Origin: JBAZMA01 sp041649995
Lineage (GTDB): Bacteria; Omnitrophota; Gorgyraeia; Velamenicoccales; Velamenicoccaceae
Assembly: GCA_041649995.1 (NCBI GenBank)
Contig: JBAZMA010000002.1
Span: 124,001-188,000, forward strand
Direction of reading: 5' to 3'
Length of the DNA stretch: 64,000 nt
Shown here: positions 23,719 to 32,829 of the stretch, piece by piece
Layout of the letters: every line of letters begins with the position of its first letter
Position numbering within the stretch: position 1 is the stretch's first letter
Position numbers and translations under genes: made by a program
Notes under the pieces: generated by a model
The model's database searches: none
Told to the model about the DNA's origin: nothing
Seen by the model: the letters and a program-made list of their open reading frames with translations, nothing else

Positions 23719-25725
23719 ATGCCTATGGACGTCAAGAGAGACATCGAAAAATTACGCGAGCAGATCAGGCATCATGAAGAACGGTATTATGTCCTGGATC
23801 AGCCTGAGATCTCCGACAGCGAGTATGATGCGCTTCTGGGCAGGCTCAGGGAATTGGAAGACAAATATCCTGAGTTTGTGACGCCGGATTCTCCGACCCG
23901 CCGTGTGGGAGGAGAACCTGTTCCGGGTTTTCGCACTATCCGCCATCACAGGAAGATGGTTTCCCTGGACAACACGTATTCTTTCGAAGAAGTCCGCGAT
24001 TGGAATGACCGTGTCAAAAAAGGTCTCGGGCCGGACGAAACGGTTTCATACCTGGCGGAACTTAAGATCGATGGCGTCAGCGTGAACCTGATTTATGAGA
24101 ACGGTTCTTTGAGTGTCGGGGCCCTGCGCGGGGACGGCGAGACGGGGGAGGATGTGACTTCAAATATCAGGACGATCCGCGCCATCCCCCTGGCCTTGAA
24201 GGGTCCGTCGCCTTCCTTGATCGAGATCAGGGGGGAGGTTTTCATGTCCCGCCAGGATTTTCTGGCCATGAACCGGGAGCGGTCGGAAAAAACGGAACCG
24301 ATATTCGCCAATCCCCGGAATGCCACGGCAGGGACCCTGAAAACACTGGATCCCAGGATCGTCGCGCGCCGAAAGCTTCTTTTTTTCGCGCATTCCCTGG
24401 GCGAATGCAAACCGGGCTCTTTTGGTTCTCAAAAAGATTTTTTGACGAAAGTCAAGTCCTGGGGCATCCCCGTCAATCCACACACCAGGCTTTGCGCCGG
24501 TCTTAAAGACGTTCTGGATTTTTGCCGGCAGTGGCAGGAGAAGCGCCTGACCCTGGATTACGAAATTGACGGGATTGTCGTCAAGGTCAACAGCCTAAAG
24601 CAGCAGCGACGGCTCGGTTCGACTCTCAAGAGTCCCCGCTGGGCCATGGCTTTTAAGTTTCCCGCTCAACAGGCTACGACCAAAGTTTTGCGGATTTGCG
24701 TTAATGTGGGTCGCACGGGAGTTTTGACCCCTGTTGCCGAACTTGAACCCGTGCCCTGCGCGGGCGTCACGATCAGCAACGCGACGCTTCACAATTTTGA
24801 CGAGATCGCGCGGCTCGGAGTCCATCCCGGAGACCGTGTCCTTCTGGAACGGGCCGGGGATGTGATCCCCAAGGTCATCAAAGTTGTTTCCTGCGATCAT
24901 AAAGGAAAGGACGCGACATATCCGCCTCCCCGCCAATGCCCTTCCTGCGGCGCTGACGTGGTCAAGGAGAAAGAGGAAGAGGTCGCCTATCGCTGTATCA
25001 ATGCCTTGTGCCCCGCCCAGGTGGAAAGGCGATTGAGCCATTTCGCCTCCCGCTCGGCCATGGACATTGAAGGAATGGGAGAGACTGTTGTCCAGCAGCT
25101 CGCGCGAAACGGCATGGTCAGGGATTTCGCGGATATCTATGGACTCAAGGAGGATGATTTTCTGCGGCTGGAGCTTTTTAAGGAAAAAAAAGCGCGTAAC
25201 CTTTATCAGGGGATCCAGGAGAGCAGGAAAAGGCCCTTATCGCGCCTGTTGTTCGCTTTAGGCATCAGGCATGTGGGAGAAAAGGCGGCCGAACTTTTGG
25301 CGGAGAATTTCAGGACCATGGAATCTCTCCGGGGAGCGTCGTTGGAGCGATTGGTCAATATTCCAGAGATCGGCGAGGCGATCGCCAGGTCCGTTTATGA
25401 ATTTTTCCGGCACAAGGAAACAGGGGTGCTGATCCGTAAGCTTAAAGAAGCCGGGCTTAATATGGAAGAACCCAAAAGACGCGGCGCCTCTGCGGTCTTT
25501 GCCGGCAAGACGTTCGTGTTTACCGGGGAGCTGGAAGGGATGAGCCGGCCGGAGGCCGAAGATCTGGTTAAGTCCCTGGGGGGTCGCGCGTCTTCTTCGG
25601 TGAGCAAAAAAACCAGTTTTGTTGTTTCGGGAAAAGAACCTGGTTCCAAGCGGGCCAAAGCTGAAAAACTTCATGTCGCGATTCTCGATGAAAAGGCTTT
25701 CAGGAAGATGGCGGGGCTAGGGTAG
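23719..25725 (+). CDS. ligA: NAD-dependent DNA ligase
   Basis: This 668-residue enzyme seals nicks in replication and repair using NAD. Domain order is Ia (HHEERYYVLDQPEISDSEYD), adenylation with K116 in AELKIDG, OB fold, a C4 zinc finger (C407, C410, C426, C431), helix-hairpin-helix repeats (about 440-580) and a BRCT domain at about 590-668 (GKTFVFTGELEGMSRPEAED). An alternative ATG lies 6 bases downstream. Length and domains are normal. Confidence 0.98.
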   Translation: MPMDVKRDIEKLREQIRHHEERYYVLDQPEISDSEYDALLGRLRELEDKYPEFVTPDSPTRRVGGEPVPGFRTIRHHRKMVSLDNTYSFEEVRDWNDRVKKGLGPDETVSYLAELKIDGVSVNLIYENGSLSVGALRGDGETGEDVTSNIRTIRAIPLALKGPSPSLIEIRGEVFMSRQDFLAMNRERSEKTEPIFANPRNATAGTLKTLDPRIVARRKLLFFAHSLGECKPGSFGSQKDFLTKVKSWGIPVNPHTRLCAGLKDVLDFCRQWQEKRLTLDYEIDGIVVKVNSLKQQRRLGSTLKSPRWAMAFKFPAQQATTKVLRICVNVGRTGVLTPVAELEPVPCAGVTISNATLHNFDEIARLGVHPGDRVLLERAGDVIPKVIKVVSCDHKGKDATYPPPRQCPSCGADVVKEKEEEVAYRCINALCPAQVERRLSHFASRSAMDIEGMGETVVQQLARNGMVRDFADIYGLKEDDFLRLELFKEKKARNLYQGIQESRKRPLSRLLFALGIRHVGEKAAELLAENFRTMESLRGASLERLVNIPEIGEAIARSVYEFFRHKETGVLIRKLKEAGLNMEEPKRRGASAVFAGKTFVFTGELEGMSRPEAEDLVKSLGGRASSSVSKKTSFVVSGKEPGSKRAKAEKLHVAILDEKAFRKMAGLG

Positions 25726-25837
25726 CCGAAGATAACATTTTTGAAAAATATGAGAGTGCGCCTCCATATTTCCTATGTCCAATAAGGTCAGGGGGAGAGG
25801 AGGGAATCCAGTCAGAGCGGGATTAAGGGGGGAATCC

Positions 25838-26347
25838 ATGTTAAAAAAATATCTTTCTGTGGTGCTTGTTGTCGCGTTTATCGTATCCTCGGCGGGGTGC
25901 GAAACACTCAGGAAAAAATTTATCCGCAAACGCAAAACACCTCAATCCCGGGAAGCGATGATCATTACGCCCAGGGATTACAGCGCCCACCCCTTTCCCA
26001 ACCATGTTTTGTACAGACAGTATTTCACATACTGGAAAGCCTGGAACCAGGAACTCGTGACGGCCTTAAACGACAGGGCTTCGCATAAAAAAGTCGTGGA
26101 TTGCATGGATCAGGCTCTCATCAACCTCAAAAAGATGTCAACATACCTTTTGGAGGATAAGGCCAAATCCCTGGCGGCCTATATTCAGCAGTCCGAAGCG
26201 CTCATGAGCCGCATTCAGGCCGTTCCCGGACTGCCTCAGGCCGAAGCCATGCGTTTTCGCTACACGGCGGAACGCATTTTAAGCTCTGTGAACAGGCAGT
26301 TCGACCCGACAGACATGAAAAATCATCTTAAGCCCGATCCGGCATGA
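25838..26347 (+). CDS. Putative lipoprotein of unknown function
   Basis: I do not recognise this 169-residue protein. It starts with a basic, hydrophobic signal sequence ending in a lipobox-like SSAGC, with the lipidated cysteine at C21; position -3 is S instead of the usual L. The mature part is basic at first (RKKFIRKRK), then helical and rich in charged and aromatic residues. The ATG at 25838 follows aggggggaa and is preferred over upstream in-frame starts. Lgt and LspA for its maturation are at 56275-57494. Its stop overlaps the next gene by 4 bases. Confidence 0.65.
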   Translation: MLKKYLSVVLVVAFIVSSAGCETLRKKFIRKRKTPQSREAMIITPRDYSAHPFPNHVLYRQYFTYWKAWNQELVTALNDRASHKKVVDCMDQALINLKKMSTYLLEDKAKSLAAYIQQSEALMSRIQAVPGLPQAEAMRFRYTAERILSSVNRQFDPTDMKNHLKPDPA

Positions 26348-26934
26348 AGGTATTGACCCTCGTCTTAGGAGAGCTTCAGACGAATTGTTATATTGTGTCC
26401 GCCAAGGACGGGCAGGCCTTTGTCATTGATCCGGCGGATGACGCGGGGCAGATCAAGACATGCCTTGAGCAGAATGGGTTGCGGCCGAGTTTTATCGTCA
26501 ATACGCACGGCCATATCGATCATATCAAGGCCGATAAGGCCCTGGGACTTCCCGTTTATATTCACGAGCTGGACGCGCAGATGGTATCGGACCCGGCAAA
26601 GAATGCCATGTCTTTTTTCTTCGGCGATTTTGAACCGGTCGTTCCACAGCGTCTGTTGGCGGACGCAGACCATCTTACCCTGGCGGAACTGGATTTTGAA
26701 GTCCTTCATACGCCGGGCCACACCAGGGGCTGTCTTTGTCTTTACGGGCATGGCTGTCTGTTTTCCGGAGACACCCTTTTTCGTCATGGGATAGGACGCA
26801 CGGATTTTCCCGGCGCCAGCGCCCGGCAGATGGAGGCGTCTTTGAAACGCCTGGCCGCGCTTCCTTCCGAGACGGTTGTCTATCCGGGACACGGGCCCCA
26901 CACCACGATCGGCAGGGAACTTGGCAGCCGGTAA
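26344..26934 (+). CDS. MBL-fold metallohydrolase (glyoxalase II-like)
   Basis: This 196-residue protein has the metallo-beta-lactamase fold motif THGHIDH (H55, H57, D59, H60), then HTPGHTRGCLCLY, LFSGDTLF and the final histidine in VYPGHGPHT. Proteins of this size are usually hydroxyacylglutathione hydrolase-like thioesterases; the true substrate is not known. It starts inside the lipoprotein stop (ATGA) and is followed by xerD. Confidence 0.88.
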   Translation: MKVLTLVLGELQTNCYIVSAKDGQAFVIDPADDAGQIKTCLEQNGLRPSFIVNTHGHIDHIKADKALGLPVYIHELDAQMVSDPAKNAMSFFFGDFEPVVPQRLLADADHLTLAELDFEVLHTPGHTRGCLCLYGHGCLFSGDTLFRHGIGRTDFPGASARQMEASLKRLAALPSETVVYPGHGPHTTIGRELGSR

Positions 26935-26941
26935 TCAAAAT

Positions 26942-27826
26942 ATGGATAAGTTTCTCCCAATTTTTCTGGATTATCTGAGCGTGGAGCGCGGGCTTTCAAA
27001 AAATACCATCGCCGCCTACGGCCGGGACTTGGGGGCCTATCTGAAGTTCCTGGAGGCTATGGCCAAAAAGGATATCGCGGGTTCGACGCGCGAGGATATA
27101 CGCGATTTCATGCTTTATCAAAAGGATAAAGGGTTGTCTGTGAATTCGATCGCCCGCAGCCTGGCTGCGCTTCGGATGTTCTACCGGTTCCTTTCCCGGG
27201 AAAAACTGATCAAGGGCGACGTCTCCAGTTATATCGATTCGCCCAAGCTTTGGAAAAAGATCCCCGATATCCTGGATTGCGATGAAGCGCAGCGCCTTGT
27301 CGAGGCGCCTGACCTTAAGACCAGGCAGGGGATCAGGGACAGGGCCATCCTGGAGATCATGTACGCGACCGGGATGCGTGTTTCGGAGGTCTCCGGCGTC
27401 AAAACCGCGGATGTCAACACGGAGATCGGTTTTGTCCGTTGCATGGGCAAAGGCAGAAAAGAAAGAATTATTCCTTTAGGGAGCAAGGCGTCGGCCGCCA
27501 TCATCCGTTACAGGGAAAAGGCGCGGCCGGAATTCGCCAAGGCTCCGGTTCCCGAGCTTTTTCTGAATCGTTCGGGCAAGCGTATTTCGCGGATATCCCT
27601 GTGGAAACTGATCAAGGCCTACGCGAAACAGGCGCGTATCAAAAAGCCCATCCGGCCGCACATCCTGCGGCACTCCTTCGCCACCCATCTTCTGGAGCGG
27701 GGGGCGGACCTGCGTTCCGTGCAGGAGATGCTGGGACATGCCAATATTTCCACGACGCAGATCTATACGCACGTCAACAGGAATCGTTTGCGTTCGATCC
27801 ATAAAATGTTCCATCCGAGGGGGTAG
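26942..27826 (+). CDS. xerD: Tyrosine recombinase XerD/XerC
   Basis: This 294-residue site-specific recombinase resolves chromosome dimers at dif, working with FtsK (gene at 5465). The N-terminal SAM-like domain has FLDYLSVERGLSKNTIAAYG. Catalytic residues are visible: R146 in TGMRVSEV, the GKGRKERIIPLG lysine, H240-x-x-R243 in HILRHSF, H266 in GHANIS and nucleophile Y275. The ATG at 26942 is chosen over an upstream open frame inside the previous gene. XerC and XerD cannot be told apart with confidence. It sits among housekeeping genes, which argues against a phage integrase. Confidence 0.92.
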   Translation: MDKFLPIFLDYLSVERGLSKNTIAAYGRDLGAYLKFLEAMAKKDIAGSTREDIRDFMLYQKDKGLSVNSIARSLAALRMFYRFLSREKLIKGDVSSYIDSPKLWKKIPDILDCDEAQRLVEAPDLKTRQGIRDRAILEIMYATGMRVSEVSGVKTADVNTEIGFVRCMGKGRKERIIPLGSKASAAIIRYREKARPEFAKAPVPELFLNRSGKRISRISLWKLIKAYAKQARIKKPIRPHILRHSFATHLLERGADLRSVQEMLGHANISTTQIYTHVNRNRLRSIHKMFHPRG

Positions 27827-27829
27827 TTC

Positions 27830-29098
27830 ATGCTGACGAAGGCCTTGCGAAAGCTGCCTGAGCCCATGTCCAATTTTATCCGGCAGGCCGGTGAGTTCGC
27901 GGATGAATTGAAAATGAACGTTTATGTCGTCGGAGGTTTTGTCAGGGATCTGTATCTGGACGTCCCGAATTTTGATGTGGACCTGGTCGTGGAAGGGGAG
28001 GGCATCTTTTTCGCCCAGGAATGCGCGCGCCGTTTATCCCTGAAGGCCGTCACGCACAGGCGTTTCGGGACCGCCACCCTCCACGGATGCGACGGGTTCA
28101 AGGCGGATGTCGCCTCCGCGCGCAAGGAAACATACGAGAAGCCCGGGGCCTTGCCGGTTGTTTCCCAGGGGCAGATCAAGGACGACCTTTCCCGCCGGGA
28201 TTTCACGATCAACGCCATGGCCATCAGTATCAACAGGTCTTCTTACGGCGAGACATTTGATTTTTACGGCGGTCTCACCGATCTGAAAAACGGGAAGGTC
28301 AGGATCCTGCATTCCTTGAGCTTTGTGGATGACCCGACGCGCATTTTGAGGGCCGTGCGGTTTGAACAGAGGTTTTGTTTCCGGCTGGAGGAGCAGACCC
28401 TTAAGTCCCTGCGCCGGGCCGTCAGGGACAAAATGCTGTTGTGTGTTCAAAAGCACCGTCTCAGGGACGAGCTGATCCTGATCTTCGGCGAAGAGAGGCC
28501 CTGGAAGGCCCTCAGGAGGCTGGAGGCCCTTTGCGGATTTTCTTTTATCGCGCCGTCTTTTTCCTGCGCCAAAGGCTGGGAGGCGCAGGGCCAAAAAGTC
28601 AGGAAGGCCGCGCAATGGTTCGAGGCGAATTGTCCCGGCCATCGCCGCCTGGAAGTTTATGTGATGTTCATGTGTCTGTTTTTCAGCTGTCTTCCCACGC
28701 GCAGGCTCAAGGATGTGATTTTCTCATACGCTTTTCATAAAGGGGAGAGCCTGCGGATGTTGTCTTTCAAAAAGCACGGCAGGCGGGTCGATAGATTATT
28801 GTCCGCCGCTTCCCTGAGGCCCAGCCGCGTTTACAGGCTGCTGGCGCCCTTGAGTTATGAAGTGATCATGTTGATTTTCGCCCTGACAAAATCCGCGCGC
28901 TCGCGCAGAAGGATCCGTGATTTTCTTCTGTTTTATAACGGGGTGAGGCTCCATGTCCGGGGCGAGGACCTTGTGCAGATGGGCGCGAAACCGGGCCCCC
29001 TGTTCAAAAAGGTCCTTGAACGGCTTTTGTTCGCCAAGCTCGACGGTAAGGTCAAGAACAAGGAAGAAGAACTGTCCTTTGCCCAAAGACGGCTTTGA
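27830..29098 (+). CDS. cca: CCA tRNA nucleotidyltransferase / poly(A) polymerase family
   Basis: This 422-residue class II nucleotidyltransferase would add or repair CCA ends of tRNAs. That is needed here because the tRNA-Pro gene at 22259 does not encode CCA. The head domain has VVGGFVRDL, the metal-binding DVDLVV, and SRRDFTINAMAI; the neck has DPTRILRAVRFEQRF. The C-terminal text RGEDLVQMGAKPGPLFKKVL is typical of the long form. No HD domain is seen. A CC-adding or A-adding specialist is possible, since such splits occur in some bacteria. Confidence 0.88.
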   Translation: MLTKALRKLPEPMSNFIRQAGEFADELKMNVYVVGGFVRDLYLDVPNFDVDLVVEGEGIFFAQECARRLSLKAVTHRRFGTATLHGCDGFKADVASARKETYEKPGALPVVSQGQIKDDLSRRDFTINAMAISINRSSYGETFDFYGGLTDLKNGKVRILHSLSFVDDPTRILRAVRFEQRFCFRLEEQTLKSLRRAVRDKMLLCVQKHRLRDELILIFGEERPWKALRRLEALCGFSFIAPSFSCAKGWEAQGQKVRKAAQWFEANCPGHRRLEVYVMFMCLFFSCLPTRRLKDVIFSYAFHKGESLRMLSFKKHGRRVDRLLSAASLRPSRVYRLLAPLSYEVIMLIFALTKSARSRRRIRDFLLFYNGVRLHVRGEDLVQMGAKPGPLFKKVLERLLFAKLDGKVKNKEEELSFAQRRL

Positions 29099-29181
29099 GG
29101 GAAGTTTTTTTTAAGGGGAAAGAATGTTTATCGGCAAGGGAAATCCAACGAGTCAGAGGCATCCTAGAGGAGACAGGGGAC

Positions 29182-29595
29182 ATGAATAGAAAAGATAAGG
29201 TGGCCCATGAGATCAAAAAGGTCGTCAGCAAGACCTTGCAGGAAGATATCCAGGATCCGCGCCTGGGTTTTACGACGATTACCCGCGTGGATATGACGCC
29301 TGATTTGAGGTTCGCGCGGATTTTTTTCAGCGTGTATGGAGATGAGGCGCAGTGGGAGGAGACGCTGAAAGGATTGAAACACGCGGCCGGCTATATCCGC
29401 CGCGTCCTGGGGGAGTCTTTGGGCCTGCGGTTCGTTCCGGAAATCGATTTCAAGCCGGACCATTCGGCCGAATACAGCATCATGATCGAGCAGCAGCTGG
29501 AAGCCATTAAACAGCAGGATCAGGAGAATGATAACGAGAGGAGAAAGAGTGGTCCCCAAAAGGCTCGTCGAAGAACTCCTAAAAAAAGAGCATAA
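29182..29595 (+). CDS. rbfA: 30S ribosome-binding factor A
   Basis: This 137-residue KH-like protein aids 16S rRNA 5' end maturation and 30S assembly. Family text is KVAHEIKKVVSKTLQEDIQD, LGFTTITRVDMTPDLRFARI and GLRFVPEIDFKPDHS. The open frame runs back to 29095, but the ATG at 29182 after gaggagacagggg fits the family start. The C-terminal tail is basic and overlaps the next gene. Confidence 0.93.
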   Translation: MNRKDKVAHEIKKVVSKTLQEDIQDPRLGFTTITRVDMTPDLRFARIFFSVYGDEAQWEETLKGLKHAAGYIRRVLGESLGLRFVPEIDFKPDHSAEYSIMIEQQLEAIKQQDQENDNERRKSGPQKARRRTPKKRA

Positions 29596-30520
29596 GGTTT
29601 TTGTTGTTTCCGCGCATATCCATCTGGAGGGCGATGCCCTTGGCGCGGAACTTGCCGTCGCCAGCCTCCTGAGGCAGCTGGGAAAAAAAGTCCTTGTCGT
29701 TAATGACGACGATCCGCCTGAGGAATACCTGTTCTTACCGGGCGTCAGGACCATCCGCAAGGCCAGGACATATCCCGCCTACGACGCGGCTGTCCTTGTT
29801 GATTGCTCGGACGCCTCGCGCATCGGAAAGCTGAAACAGGGACTGAAAGCCGGCAAACCCCTGATCAATATCGATCATCACGTCAGCAACGGACGGTTCG
29901 GCAGCGTGAATTGGGTGGAACCCAAAGCTTCCTCAGCCTGCGAAATGATCTATACCCTTTTTAGGGCTTTGAAGAAACCCATCGGCCGCAAGGAGGCCAT
30001 TTTGCTTTATACCGGCCTTCTTTCCGATACCGGGTCTTTCCGCTACGCCTCGACGACCGCCTATACCCATGAAGCGGCGGCGGACCTGATGAAACACGGG
30101 ATTGATATTCACGGCATCAATCAGAAGCTCTACGAGAATTTTTCCTTTGAAACCATGAAGGCCATCGGCAGGGTAGCCGGGAACATGAGGAAAGATCCGA
30201 CAGGCGCGGTCGCCTGGGTGGAAGTGCCGGTGTCGCTTCTGCGAAAGTACCCTGCCCTGGAGCAGCAGACCGATGAATTGATCCGGTTTACCCGGGCGGT
30301 GAAGGGGGCTGAGGCCGCCCTGCTTTTCAAAGAGGTCGCCAAGGGGGAAGTCCGCGTTAATCTCCGTTCGCGGGGACGCCTCGACGTTAATAAGCTCGCC
30401 CAGACTTTCGGCGGGGGAGGGCATCCGAAAGCCAGCGGATGCACGCTCAAAGGCAGCCTTAAAGGGGTCGTGGCGAAAGTCGTGGCCGCGGCGGTTTCGG
30501 CAGCGGGGAGACGCGCATGA
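29549..30520 (+). CDS. nrnA: NanoRNase/pAp phosphatase NrnA (DHH-DHHA1)
   Basis: This 323-residue enzyme degrades very short RNAs and 3'-phosphoadenosine 5'-phosphate. It has the DHH domain (SAHIHLEGDALGAEL, VLVDCSDASRIG, INIDHHVSN) and a DHHA1 domain ending in FGGGGHPKASG. The first motif reads EGD where DGD is usual. A GTG at 29549 with agaggag upstream gives the family-like start; an in-frame ATG at 29528 would add seven residues. It overlaps rbfA by 47 bases, and the rbfA-nrnA-truB-ribF order is a classic translation cluster. Confidence 0.92.
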   Translation: MVPKRLVEELLKKEHKVFVVSAHIHLEGDALGAELAVASLLRQLGKKVLVVNDDDPPEEYLFLPGVRTIRKARTYPAYDAAVLVDCSDASRIGKLKQGLKAGKPLINIDHHVSNGRFGSVNWVEPKASSACEMIYTLFRALKKPIGRKEAILLYTGLLSDTGSFRYASTTAYTHEAAADLMKHGIDIHGINQKLYENFSFETMKAIGRVAGNMRKDPTGAVAWVEVPVSLLRKYPALEQQTDELIRFTRAVKGAEAALLFKEVAKGEVRVNLRSRGRLDVNKLAQTFGGGGHPKASGCTLKGSLKGVVAKVVAAAVSAAGRRA

Positions 30521-31185
30521 AAGAAGGCATCCTCATCATTGACAAGCCGGCCGGCATGACTTCTCATGATATCGTCGACGTTGTCCGCAAAAAACTCAAA
30601 ACCAAGCGCGTGGGGCACAGCGGTACCCTGGATCCGGTGGCGACCGGGGTCCTTGTGCTCCTGGTGGGCGGCGCGACAAAACTTTTTTCAAAGTTCGTGC
30701 ATTTTGACAAGGCCTATGAGGCGACTCTGCGGCTGGGGGTGATCACTTCCACCGGTGACTGCCAGGGAAAAATCCTGAGCGAAAAAGACACTTCGCGGAT
30801 CACTCAGGCCCAGGTGCGCGATGTCTTCGCGTCTTTTGTCGGAGAACGACAGCAGGTGCCGCCCATGGTTTCGGCGATCAAACACAAGGGGCGCAGGCTT
30901 TATGAACTGGCGCGGCGCGGGATTGAAGTAGAGAGGAAGGCCCGCGCGATCCGGATCTATGAATTGAATATCCTGCGGATGGAATTGCCTGAGGTTGATT
31001 TTTACGTCAAATGTTCCAAGGGGACCTATGTCCGCCGCCTGGGCGAGGAGATCGGAGAGATCCTGGGCGTTGGAGGCGTTATTTCCCGCATCCGCCGTAT
31101 GCAGCTGGGCCCTTTTTTGATCGAGGAAGCCATCCCTCTTGAGGAGATCGATGAACATCATTTACGGGCTTGGACGCATCCCTGA
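30517..31185 (+). CDS. truB: tRNA pseudouridine-55 synthase
   Basis: This 222-residue enzyme makes the universal pseudouridine 55 of tRNA. The catalytic aspartate is D39 in GHSGTLDPVATGVL, with the start GILIIDKPAGMTSHD and the later YVRRLGEEIGE. It is shorter than E. coli TruB and seems to lack the C-terminal PUA-like extension. It overlaps the nrnA stop by 4 bases and ribF by 35 bases. Confidence 0.96.
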   Translation: MKEGILIIDKPAGMTSHDIVDVVRKKLKTKRVGHSGTLDPVATGVLVLLVGGATKLFSKFVHFDKAYEATLRLGVITSTGDCQGKILSEKDTSRITQAQVRDVFASFVGERQQVPPMVSAIKHKGRRLYELARRGIEVERKARAIRIYELNILRMELPEVDFYVKCSKGTYVRRLGEEIGEILGVGGVISRIRRMQLGPFLIEEAIPLEEIDEHHLRAWTHP

Positions 31186-32116
31186 ACAGGCACGGCGGCC
31201 GGCTGTCGTGACCATCGGCGTTTTCGACGGCGTCCATCGCGGGCACCAGTTTGTTTTACGCCGCGTGGCCGCTGAGGCGGCGCGAAAGAATCTCAACAGC
31301 GCGGTCGTGACGTTTTCGGTGCATCCGTCCCATCTTTTAGACAGGGCGGAAAAGACGCCTCATGTCATGTCGTTGAAACATAAGCTGCACTATATCGCGG
31401 AAGCCGGCATCAAAACATGTTATGTTCTGAAATTCAACCGCTCCCTGGCCTCTGTTACGCCTGAACGTTTTGTCGAGAATATTCTTTTGCGCCGGATGGG
31501 TATGGTTTCCTTATATGTCGGCGAAGATTTTGTTTTCGGCCTCCGCGCGCGTGGAGACGTCGATTTTTTAAAAAAGAAATCCCGGGAGAAGGGGTTTTCG
31601 CTTCATGTTCTCAAGCCCCTGGTGATCGACGGGGACACGGTCAGCAGCACTTTGGTGCGCAGGCTCATCTGTTCCGGGCAGCTGGGACGGGCCCGGAAAT
31701 TTCTAGGCAGGCCCGTGTCACTTCTGGGGCGCGTGATCCGGGGGGAGGGAAGGGGGCGCCTCCTGGGTTTTCCCACGGCCAATATCTCCCCTGAGCATGA
31801 GGTCCTCGTTCCCGACGGGATTTACGCGGCCTGGGCCTTTTTGGGCAAAAAAATTTTTCCAGCCGCCGCGTATCTGGGGACAAAACCCACCTTTCATAAA
31901 ATGCTGCACCGCCGTCATGTGGAAATATTCGCGCTTCATACCCGCCGGAATTTCTACGGCCGCACGCTGGAGGTGCGGTTTGTGCGAAAGATCCGGGATG
32001 ACCGGACATTTCCGGACGCCGCGTCTTTGAGCCGGCAGATTGTTGACGATATCAAAAGAGTCGAACGCATTCTTTCTTCTTCGCCCGCTCCCCGGCCCGC
32101 GATCGTCCCCTTTTAA
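31151..32116 (+). CDS. ribF: Bifunctional riboflavin kinase / FAD synthetase
   Basis: This 321-residue enzyme turns riboflavin into FMN and FAD. The N-terminal adenylyltransferase domain has VTIGVFDGVHRGH and DTVSSTLVRRLICSG; the C-terminal kinase domain has LGFPTANI, PDGIYAAWAF and the glutamate in HVEIFAL. The ATG at 31151 follows gaggag and is preferred over the in-frame upstream start. FMN made here is the ligand of the riboswitch at 16873. The ribF gene is not under that riboswitch. Confidence 0.94.
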   Translation: MNIIYGLGRIPEQARRPAVVTIGVFDGVHRGHQFVLRRVAAEAARKNLNSAVVTFSVHPSHLLDRAEKTPHVMSLKHKLHYIAEAGIKTCYVLKFNRSLASVTPERFVENILLRRMGMVSLYVGEDFVFGLRARGDVDFLKKKSREKGFSLHVLKPLVIDGDTVSSTLVRRLICSGQLGRARKFLGRPVSLLGRVIRGEGRGRLLGFPTANISPEHEVLVPDGIYAAWAFLGKKIFPAAAYLGTKPTFHKMLHRRHVEIFALHTRRNFYGRTLEVRFVRKIRDDRTFPDAASLSRQIVDDIKRVERILSSSPAPRPAIVPF

Positions 32117-32131
32117 AGCGCCGCATACTTT

Positions 32132-32144
32132 TTCCCTCCACTTT
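32132..32144 (-). promoter_or_regulatory. Distal inverted copy of the mraZ leader core
   Basis: ttccctccacttt is the exact reverse complement of 32328-32340, which holds the middle GTGG unit and the mraZ ribosome-binding site. In a read-through transcript from ribF it could pair with and hide that site. As DNA it could be a remote half-operator. The rest of 32117-32280 shows only a small hairpin (cctgtag/ctacagg near 32192). Confidence 0.4.
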
Positions 32145-32280
32145 ATCTTCTTTTCAACGTTTTGGCCTAAGCTTGAGTCAAATTCCGCCTCCTGTAGCCC
32201 CTACAGGACGAGGTTCCCTGGAATTATACCCCAACCTGTTGAAGGACAATAATTTTATATAATATTGTTAAGAATATTTC

Positions 32281-32309
32281 TTGACAAGGAAGGCTAATTT
32301 TTCTATACT
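32281..32309 (+). promoter_or_regulatory. Promoter of the dcw cluster
   Basis: A perfect TTGACA at 32281-32286 and TATACT at 32304-32309 are 17 bases apart, directly upstream of mraZ. This is one of the strongest-looking promoters in the window. Confidence 0.85.
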
Positions 32310-32320
32310 TTGACTACAGT

Positions 32321-32344
32321 GTGGAAGAAAGTGGAGGGAAGTGG
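32321..32344 (+). promoter_or_regulatory. MraZ-binding box: three GTGG repeats with 10-bp spacing
   Basis: GTGG starts at 32321, 32331 and 32341, so the units lie on one face of the helix. MraZ proteins are known to bind such short direct repeats next to their own promoter. The box lies just downstream of the -10 element and covers the mraZ ribosome-binding site, so MraZ should autoregulate the dcw operon. Confidence 0.8.
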
Positions 32345-32349
32345 TTGAT

Positions 32350-32790
32350 ATGTTTTACGGCGAGTACGATCATTCCATAGACAATAAGGGGCGGCTGATT
32401 CTCCCGTCACGGATCCGTGAAGTGGCCAAGACCCATTTTGTCGAGAAGTTTTATCTGACCCGCGGGCTGGATAAATGTCTTTTCATGTTTTCCGAGGAGG
32501 AATGGCGTTCGGTGGAATCGAAATTCAAATCGATGCCTTTTACGCGCCAGGATTCCCGCAGGTTCAACCGTCTGTATTTTTCGGGCGCCATCGAGGTTGT
32601 TCCCGACAAGCAGGGACGTATTCTTTTGCCCGCTTATCTGAAAGATTTCGCGCAGATCAAAAGGGACGTTGTGATTATCGGTGTTTCCAACCGCGTGGAA
32701 ATCTGGTCCAAAGAATCCTGGAGCGAATTCTACCGTTCCAATCTGGATTCCTTCGAAGAGACGGCGGAAAAGCTGATCGAGAATCTTTAG
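32350..32790 (+). CDS. mraZ: Transcriptional regulator MraZ
   Basis: This 146-residue DNA-binding protein consists of two SpoVT/AbrB-like halves, each with the DxxGRxxxP signature: DNKGRLILPSR and DKQGRILLPAY. It forms ring-like oligomers that bind repeats near the dcw promoter, and such repeats are visible at 32321-32344. The ATG at 32350 gives the family start MFYGEYDHSID with ggaggg upstream; an in-frame GTG at 32341 is the alternative. It opens the dcw cluster as in most bacteria. Confidence 0.96.
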   Translation: MFYGEYDHSIDNKGRLILPSRIREVAKTHFVEKFYLTRGLDKCLFMFSEEEWRSVESKFKSMPFTRQDSRRFNRLYFSGAIEVVPDKQGRILLPAYLKDFAQIKRDVVIIGVSNRVEIWSKESWSEFYRSNLDSFEETAEKLIENL

Positions 32791-32829
32791 GGACTCATAT
32801 CGGATTATTCCTATGGAGGAGGGAGGACA

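Noticed and set aside
26942..27826. Tyrosine recombinase as a mobile-element integrase
   Set aside because: Size, text and housekeeping neighbourhood fit XerC/D; no att sites or phage genes adjoin it.
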